Source: an uncultured Clostridia bacterium
GTDB taxonomy: Bacteria > Bacillota > Clostridia > Christensenellales > Borkfalkiaceae
Length of the DNA stretch: 64,000 bases
Reading direction: 5' to 3'
Assembly (NCBI GenBank): GCA_934796775.1
Contig: CAKVPH010000003.1
Span: 62,001 to 126,000, forward strand
In this document: positions 59,791-64,000 of the stretch, one piece after another
How positions within the stretch are numbered: position 1 is the stretch's first letter
Layout: every line of letters begins with the position of its first letter
Program-made: the position numbers and the translations under genes
The notes under the pieces: generated by a model
Told to the model about the DNA's origin: nothing
The model's input: the letters and a program-made list of their open reading frames with translations, nothing else
The model's database searches: none

Positions 59791-60987
59791 TTAGCCAAGC
59801 AATGCCTTAGCGCAAACCGCCGCGCTGGAATACGCCCATTGCAGGTTATATCCGCCGCAATCGCCGTCTACGTTTAATGCTTCGCCTATTATATACAAAT
59901 CGCTTACTATACGGCTTTCCATAGTGTTTACGTCGATATCCTTCGTATCGATTCCGCCGGCTGTAACCTGCGAACTTTTAAAGCCGAGCGTGCCTTCTGT
60001 TTTTAACGTGAAATTTTTAATTTCGTGTGCGATTTTTAATATTCCTTGTTTACTTGCGCAATCGTTTTCTTTTAAGCCAACGCATTTTAACACCGCAAGC
60101 GATAAATTTTTGGGCAATACCGAAATTAAAAGCCGCGAATAGTCGCAGGATTTTTCAGCTTTTTTTAGCAGTGCGGTAAGTAGTTTTTGCTCGTCGTATT
60201 CGGGTAAAAACGAAATTTTTACGCACGGATTTTTTAAGCCTTTTAAATATGCCGAAAGATAAAACGTGCAGTTTCCGCTTATGCCGAAATCGGTAAATAA
60301 TACGTCGCCCGAAAACGTGCAGATTTTAGTTTGTCCGTCGTAAAGAGTTGCAGTAGCTTCCTGTTTTATGCCTTTTAAACCTTTAATTTTCTCGCGTTCG
60401 GTTTTTAATTGCACGAGCGACGGGCAAAGCTCGGTTATTTTATGCCCTAAATTTCGGGCTATTTTATAGCTTGTACCGTCAGTCATAAATCCGTCGCCGC
60501 TGCTGCCGCCGAAAGCAAAAATTACCTTTTTAGCCAAAATCACGCGCGATGAATAGTCCGTAATATAAAATAAATCCTGTTTTGTAACGTTTATTACGTT
60601 AAACTCGGTTATTATATCTATGTTTTCGTCGGTTAATTTAAACCTTAAAACGTCGGATACAGCGCCCGCAAAAAAACTTGCGGGATATATTTTGCCGTCG
60701 CGCTCGGCAGTTAAAAGCCCGATCGAACTGAAAAATTCAAGCAAAGATTTATTGCCGTAACGGCAAATAACGGCGGAAGCAAATTCACGGTCGCCATGAT
60801 AATGCGAAGCGTCCATCACCGTATTCGTAATATTTCCCTGACCGTTTCCGGTTACTAATATTTTTTTGCCTAAGCGTTTGTTGGCTTCGAGAATGACTAC
60901 TTTACCCACTTTTTTTTGATCGAGCATTGCAGCAAGACACATTCCCGAAAATCCGCCGCCTATTATTGCAATATCGTATTTATTCAT
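59791..60987 (-). CDS. Flavoprotein of the HI0933/BaiN-like family
   Basis: 398 aa. N-terminal FAD loop I-I-G-G-G-F-S-G-M near residue 9, V-T-G-N-G-Q-G-N-I-T-N near residue 46 (HI0933 signature), A-F-G-G-S-S-G near residue 158, T-D-F-G-I-S-G near residue 235, and the terminal N-V-D-G-D-C-G-G-Y-N-L-Q-W-A motif near residue 372. Family members reduce or dehydrate diverse substrates; BaiN acts on bile-acid intermediates but specific assignment is not supported. Confidence 0.92.
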   Translation of the reverse strand: MNKYDIAIIGGGFSGMCLAAMLDQKKVGKVVILEANKRLGKKILVTGNGQGNITNTVMDASHYHGDREFASAVICRYGNKSLLEFFSSIGLLTAERDGKIYPASFFAGAVSDVLRFKLTDENIDIITEFNVINVTKQDLFYITDYSSRVILAKKVIFAFGGSSGDGFMTDGTSYKIARNLGHKITELCPSLVQLKTEREKIKGLKGIKQEATATLYDGQTKICTFSGDVLFTDFGISGNCTFYLSAYLKGLKNPCVKISFLPEYDEQKLLTALLKKAEKSCDYSRLLISVLPKNLSLAVLKCVGLKENDCASKQGILKIAHEIKNFTLKTEGTLGFKSSQVTAGGIDTKDIDVNTMESRIVSDLYIIGEALNVDGDCGGYNLQWAYSSAAVCAKALLG

Positions 60988-61069
60988 TAAAAACTCCGAA
61001 TAAAAAATTAAAAACAGACTCCGATTTTTAAGCGTTTGTATATTCTTTTAATTGTGGAATAGTTTTTTA

Positions 61070-61098
61070 TTGACATAAAACGTAAAATATAATAAAAT
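61070..61098 (+). promoter_or_regulatory. Promoter of DUF1508 gene
   Basis: TTGACA (61070-61075), 17-base spacer, TAAAAT (61093-61098), about 55 bases before ATG 61152. Confidence 0.75.
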
Positions 61099-61151
61099 AT
61101 AAGGGAAAAAATTAAATAAACAAGATTCAAAATACGAGCTTGGAGTGAAAA

Positions 61152-62036
61152 ATGCAAAAGATAATAGATTATTTTAAAGATAATCCGATTTATGAAACAG
61201 TGCTTATTTTTAGCGCGGTCGTTATAATATTCGCCGTCATCGTAATTATTATAGCATACAAATGCGGAAAAAAGAAGAAAAAAACCGACGAAAACGAAAT
61301 TTTAAAGGAAGAATTTCCGTCTTTAATGCAAGAAGATAAAGAAACTCCCGAAAATATCGTTGATAGCGACGTTTTAAACGCCGAGCCGCACAACCCCATT
61401 TTGAACGAAGCCGCCAAAGAACCCGAAAATGCGGGCAAGGCAAAACCTTCGAACAAAAGAGAAAAACCCGAGATTGAAAAAGCGGCGGAACGAAAAGAAG
61501 AAAACGAACAAGAAAAGTTAAATAATAATTCCGAAAACAAAATGCATGAAGGCAAAAAAACAGAAATTCCTGTACCCGCGACCGACGAAACAGAGAAAAA
61601 GCCTTTTAAAAGCATTACGGAATCCATAAAAGCTCAAACGGCGACTCCTGAAAAAAGCGAAACTTTTACTGCCGATGAAAAAGACCTTCCCGTTAAATAC
61701 GCGGGCAAATGGGAAATAGTCCGCGACGATACAAGATATTTTGCTTACCTTAAAGCTTCGAACGGCGAAAAGATGCTTGCAACCGAAAGTTACACGTCTT
61801 TAAGCGGAATAAAAAGCGGAATCGATACGTTAAAGAAAAACATAGAAAAAGAAAATTACGCTATAAACTTAGATAAAAACGGTAATTTTGTATTCAAGAT
61901 TTTTTCAACGGCAAACCGTCTTTTATGCGTAGGCGAAGGCTATTCCACCCGCGAACAGTGCGAAAAAGCGTTTGCTTCGGTAAAGCGTTTTTCTAAAACC
62001 GCAAAGATAGTGGTTGCCGAACAGGAACAAAATTAA
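61152..62036 (+). CDS. Membrane-anchored protein with two DUF1508 (YegP-like) repeats
   Basis: 294 aa. One N-terminal membrane helix (about 17-37) followed by K-C-G-K-K-K-K-K, a charged disordered stretch (about 45-180, Glu/Lys/Pro-rich), and a C-terminal DUF1508 pair: G-K-W-E-I-V-R-D-D...Y-F-A-Y-L-K-A-S-N-G-E (about 181-225) and N-G-N-F-V-F-K-I-F-S-T-A-N-R (about 240-280). DUF1508 proteins are usually small free-standing beta-alpha repeats; a tethered form is less usual. Function unknown. Confidence 0.85.
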   Translation: MQKIIDYFKDNPIYETVLIFSAVVIIFAVIVIIIAYKCGKKKKKTDENEILKEEFPSLMQEDKETPENIVDSDVLNAEPHNPILNEAAKEPENAGKAKPSNKREKPEIEKAAERKEENEQEKLNNNSENKMHEGKKTEIPVPATDETEKKPFKSITESIKAQTATPEKSETFTADEKDLPVKYAGKWEIVRDDTRYFAYLKASNGEKMLATESYTSLSGIKSGIDTLKKNIEKENYAINLDKNGNFVFKIFSTANRLLCVGEGYSTREQCEKAFASVKRFSKTAKIVVAEQEQN

Positions 62037-62063
62037 ACAACATAAAAATTAAACAATTTTCTT

Positions 62064-62097
62064 AAAACTATGCAAATTTTTGATGCATAGTTTTTTT
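62064..62097 (+). terminator. Terminator of DUF1508 gene
   Basis: Stem AACTATGCA with TGCATAGTT, T7 tail. Confidence 0.85.
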
Positions 62098-62131
62098 ATG
62101 TGAAAATCACGGGGAAAAATAAAGAATAATA

Positions 62132-62160
62132 TTTACAAACCATATTTTATATGTTATGAT
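62132..62160 (+). promoter_or_regulatory. Promoter of DUF2804 gene
   Basis: TTTACA (62132-62137), 17-base spacer, TATGAT (62155-62160). The in-frame ATG at 62156 lies inside this -10, so translation must begin at the later ATG (62189). Confidence 0.6.
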
Positions 62161-62188
62161 ACTTGACAATAAAAATGGGGAAAATATA

Positions 62189-63220
62189 ATGCAAACAATA
62201 CTTAAAGAAGGAAAACTTTTAGACGAAAAAGGCAATTTATGCGAATGCGGTTACGCGACCGAAGCCGTTAAAACTTACGACCGCAAAGACGTTAAAGCCG
62301 GAAAACTAAGAATTAAAGAATGGGATTATTACCTGATTTCAAACGGCAAACAAGCGGTTTGTTTAACTATTGACGATAACTCGTATATGTCGCTTGCGTC
62401 GGTTAGTTTTTTGGACTTTGAAAAACGCTCTTACGTAACAAAAAGCAGAATGCACGCGTTTTCGCTTGGAAAAGTAGGTTTACCCTGCGATTACAGAAGC
62501 GGAACGACTAAATATAACGACAAAGTTATAACGGGAAGCTTTTCAGCCGAAAACGGAAAACGTAAACTGATTTTTAAATACAAAAACTTTTGCGATAACA
62601 AAGATTTTGAATGTGAATTTGACCTTTCAAACGAGCCGCGCGATAAAATGGCTATTGCCACACCGTTTAACAAAAAAGCACACTTTTATTACAACGTAAA
62701 AGTAAATTGCATTACGGCAAAAGGCTACGCTAAAATAGGCAACGAACGATACGTTTTCAGCGAAGAAAACTCGCTTGCAACGCTCGACTGGGGGCGCGGC
62801 GTATGGACTTATTCAAACGAGTGGTACTGGGGAAGCCTGCAATGCACTATTGACGGAGTTAAATTCGGGTTTAACATAGGCTACGGCTTTGGCGATACTT
62901 CCGCCGCCACTGAAAATATGTTGTTTTACGACGGCGTAGCGCACAAGTTAGATAAAGTATCGTTTAATATTCCCAAAAGCTCGGACGGCAAAAAATATGA
63001 CTACCTATCCCCTTGGACTTTTACCGATAACGAAGGAAGGTTCAACCTTTCTTTCACGCCGCTTATAGACAGATACGACAATGCAAACGCCCTTATAATT
63101 TCAAGTAATCAGCATCAGGTATTCGGGCTGTTTTCGGGGCAAGTAACGCTTGACGACGGCACGATTTTACAGCTTAAGGATAAAATCGGGTTTGCCGAAC
63201 ACGTGAAAAATCGCTGGTAA
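62189..63220 (+). CDS. DUF2804 domain protein
   Basis: 343 aa from ATG 62189 (GGGGA eight bases upstream). The whole chain matches the DUF2804 layout: G-K-L-L-D-E-K-G-N-L near residue 6, R-I-K-E-W-D-Y-Y near residue 40, L-D-W-G-R-G-V-W-T-Y near residue 202, N-E-W-Y-W-G-S near 212 and F-G-L-F-S-G near the end. It has no signal or membrane segment and is beta-rich. Family function is unknown to me. Single-gene unit. Confidence 0.85.
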   Translation: MQTILKEGKLLDEKGNLCECGYATEAVKTYDRKDVKAGKLRIKEWDYYLISNGKQAVCLTIDDNSYMSLASVSFLDFEKRSYVTKSRMHAFSLGKVGLPCDYRSGTTKYNDKVITGSFSAENGKRKLIFKYKNFCDNKDFECEFDLSNEPRDKMAIATPFNKKAHFYYNVKVNCITAKGYAKIGNERYVFSEENSLATLDWGRGVWTYSNEWYWGSLQCTIDGVKFGFNIGYGFGDTSAATENMLFYDGVAHKLDKVSFNIPKSSDGKKYDYLSPWTFTDNEGRFNLSFTPLIDRYDNANALIISSNQHQVFGLFSGQVTLDDGTILQLKDKIGFAEHVKNRW

Positions 63221-63247
63221 TTTTTTATTTTTCACACAAACGTATAT

Positions 63248-63292
63248 AATACGGAATGCACGTTAATTACATACATGCGTTCCGTATTTTTG
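63248..63292 (+). terminator. Terminator after DUF2804 gene
   Basis: Stem AATACGGAA (63248-63256) with TTCCGTATT (63280-63288), T-rich tail; loop contains a short extra pairing. A second small hairpin (TGCAACC/GGTTGCA, about 63291-63307) follows. Confidence 0.75.
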
Positions 63293-63386
63293 CAACCGCA
63301 GGTTGCAATTAAAGTAATTTTACGTTGGTTGTTTTTTTATAAATTCTATGTTAAATTATCAGTAATTTTAACAACGGAGAGTAGCT

Positions 63387-64000
63387 ATGATATCAGACAA
63401 AATTTATTTTTTAAGAAACGAGAACAAAATGACGCAGGAAGAACTTGCAGAAAAAGCAGACGTTTCGCGGCAGGCAATACAAAAGTGGGAATCGGGACAA
63501 GCCGCGCCCACTATAGATAAACTTATAAAACTATCCGAACTTTTTAACGTTACGCTGGACTATTTATGCAAAGATTTAACGGGCGACTGCCAAAGAGCGG
63601 AATCAGGTAAAAAATATAAGCTGAACTACGAAAAAATTACCGACACTTATTTTACGTCGTCGGATATAGAATACCGCCAGAGCTACGACGAAGGCAAGGA
63701 TATAGAACAGTTCAAAGACCTGTTTATGGCTGTAAAAAAGATGCCCGCAAACGAATATAAGGAAAAAATGACCGACGTTTTGTTTGACCTTGTAAACAGT
63801 CTGCCCGTCCGCGGCGATTTTAATTTTATAGAGCCAAACGACCTTTTAACTATAAAATTACAGAGAGAAAAAAATATTGCCGCCTTGGATAAACCGAGCA
63901 ACGTACCCGACAAAATAAAAGGCGGCTGGTTTGGCAGAATTTGCGGCTGTCTGCTCGGTAAACCCGTAGAGTGCATTATGCGCGCCGACCTTGAAAAGAT
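63387..64000 (+). CDS. HTH/ADP-ribosylglycohydrolase fusion, 3' end outside window
   Basis: Reading frame of 204 codons plus two bases, open at the right edge; ATG 63387 preceded by GGAGAG. Residues 1-62 form an XRE/Cro-type helix-turn-helix (M-T-Q-E-E-L-A-E-K-A, V-S-R-Q-A-I-Q-K-W-E-S-G), residues about 70-165 an undefined linker domain, and at about 177 a K-G-G-W-F-G-R-I-C-G-C-L-L-G-K-P-V-E segment begins that matches the N-terminal metal-site region of ADP-ribosylglycohydrolases (I-x-G-x-x-x-G-x-x-x-G-D/C-x-L-G). The fusion suggests a DNA-binding regulator that processes ADP-ribose or a related ligand. The rest of the enzyme lies outside. Confidence 0.7.
   Translation, partial: MISDKIYFLRNENKMTQEELAEKADVSRQAIQKWESGQAAPTIDKLIKLSELFNVTLDYLCKDLTGDCQRAESGKKYKLNYEKITDTYFTSSDIEYRQSYDEGKDIEQFKDLFMAVKKMPANEYKEKMTDVLFDLVNSLPVRGDFNFIEPNDLLTIKLQREKNIAALDKPSNVPDKIKGGWFGRICGCLLGKPVECIMRADLEK

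Noticed and set aside
62163..62190. TTGACA...TATAAT promoter overlapping the DUF2804 start
   Set aside because: Spacing is 16 and transcription would begin after the start codon; the upstream TTTACA/TATGAT pair is better placed and leaves a Shine-Dalgarno.
1..64000. tRNA or rRNA genes, insertion sequences, prophage
   Set aside because: No tRNA T-loop/anticodon pattern, rRNA sequence, transposase, integrase or phage structural gene was recognised in reading; short tRNAs could still be missed without a scan.

Overview
The window looks like a chromosomal segment of an uncultured, anaerobic, gut-type member of the Clostridia (Firmicutes). The evidence is moderate-to-low GC, strong AAGGAGG-type ribosome binding sites, sigma-A promoters with 17-base spacers, SpoVG, the dnaG-rpoD-trmK-Nif3 gene order, RuvX beside a DUF1292 protein, and formate-tetrahydrofolate ligase. 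A Christensenellales-like lineage is my guess from the style of the secreted proteins; the sequence does not prove it. I saw no tRNA, rRNA, CRISPR array or transposase gene.

Layout. 1-5.1 kb: two coupled small ORFs at the left edge, a phosphopantetheinyl transferase, a three-gene ABC importer (TrpXYZ/PF04392 type) behind an attenuator-like leader, and a DUF1292 protein with metal-binding-type tails. 5.2-15 kb: mostly housekeeping genes on the minus strand (ruvX, an MFS transporter, a zinc-ribbon protein, Nif3, trmK, rpoD, dnaG, murC, rplS) with spoVG on the plus strand. 15.1-20.1 kb: an ECF sigma/membrane-protein pair and a two-subunit ABC exporter. 20.3-33.6 kb: a glycan-uptake operon with a LacI regulator, a MalF-type permease fused to a putative beta-propeller, MalG, a solute-binding lipoprotein, two paralogous glycosidase-like lipoproteins and a large cell-surface protein. 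33.9-51.8 kb: a complete glycyl-radical-enzyme bacterial microcompartment (BMC) locus for L-rhamnose (possibly also L-fucose) degradation. 52-61 kb: mixed metabolic and housekeeping genes (fhs, thiamine pyrophosphokinase, MTA/SAH nucleosidase, peptidase C26, rho, an MBL-fold hydrolase, two flavoproteins). 61-64 kb: a DUF1508 membrane protein, a DUF2804 protein and the start of an HTH/ADP-ribosylglycohydrolase fusion.

How the BMC locus works. Rhamnose is isomerised (rhaA), phosphorylated (rhaB) and cleaved by a class II aldolase to lactaldehyde and dihydroxyacetone phosphate. Lactaldehyde is reduced to 1,2-propanediol. A B12-independent glycyl-radical diol dehydratase with its activase makes propionaldehyde, which goes to propanol (alcohol dehydrogenase) or to propionyl-CoA and propionyl-phosphate (acylating aldehyde dehydrogenase, PduL). 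The shell comprises four BMC-H proteins, one permuted EutS/PduU-like BMC-H, a PduT-like trimer with Cys38 and one pentamer. A PduS-like flavo-FeS protein can pass electrons through the PduT pore. Four cargo enzymes carry the same kind of amphipathic encapsulation helix.

The most interesting candidate system is at the end of the BMC operon: a ParA/McdA-like ATPase translationally coupled to a short, charged, disordered protein with a C-terminal tryptophan. This resembles the McdAB carboxysome-positioning system, here in a glycyl-radical BMC operon. Other unusual items are an in-frame DUF4234 insertion at the start of an ABC ATPase flanked by a 6-bp repeat, a propeller-permease fusion, a cysteine-containing non-LPXTG surface-anchor signal, and the HTH-ADP-ribosylglycohydrolase fusion at the right edge.
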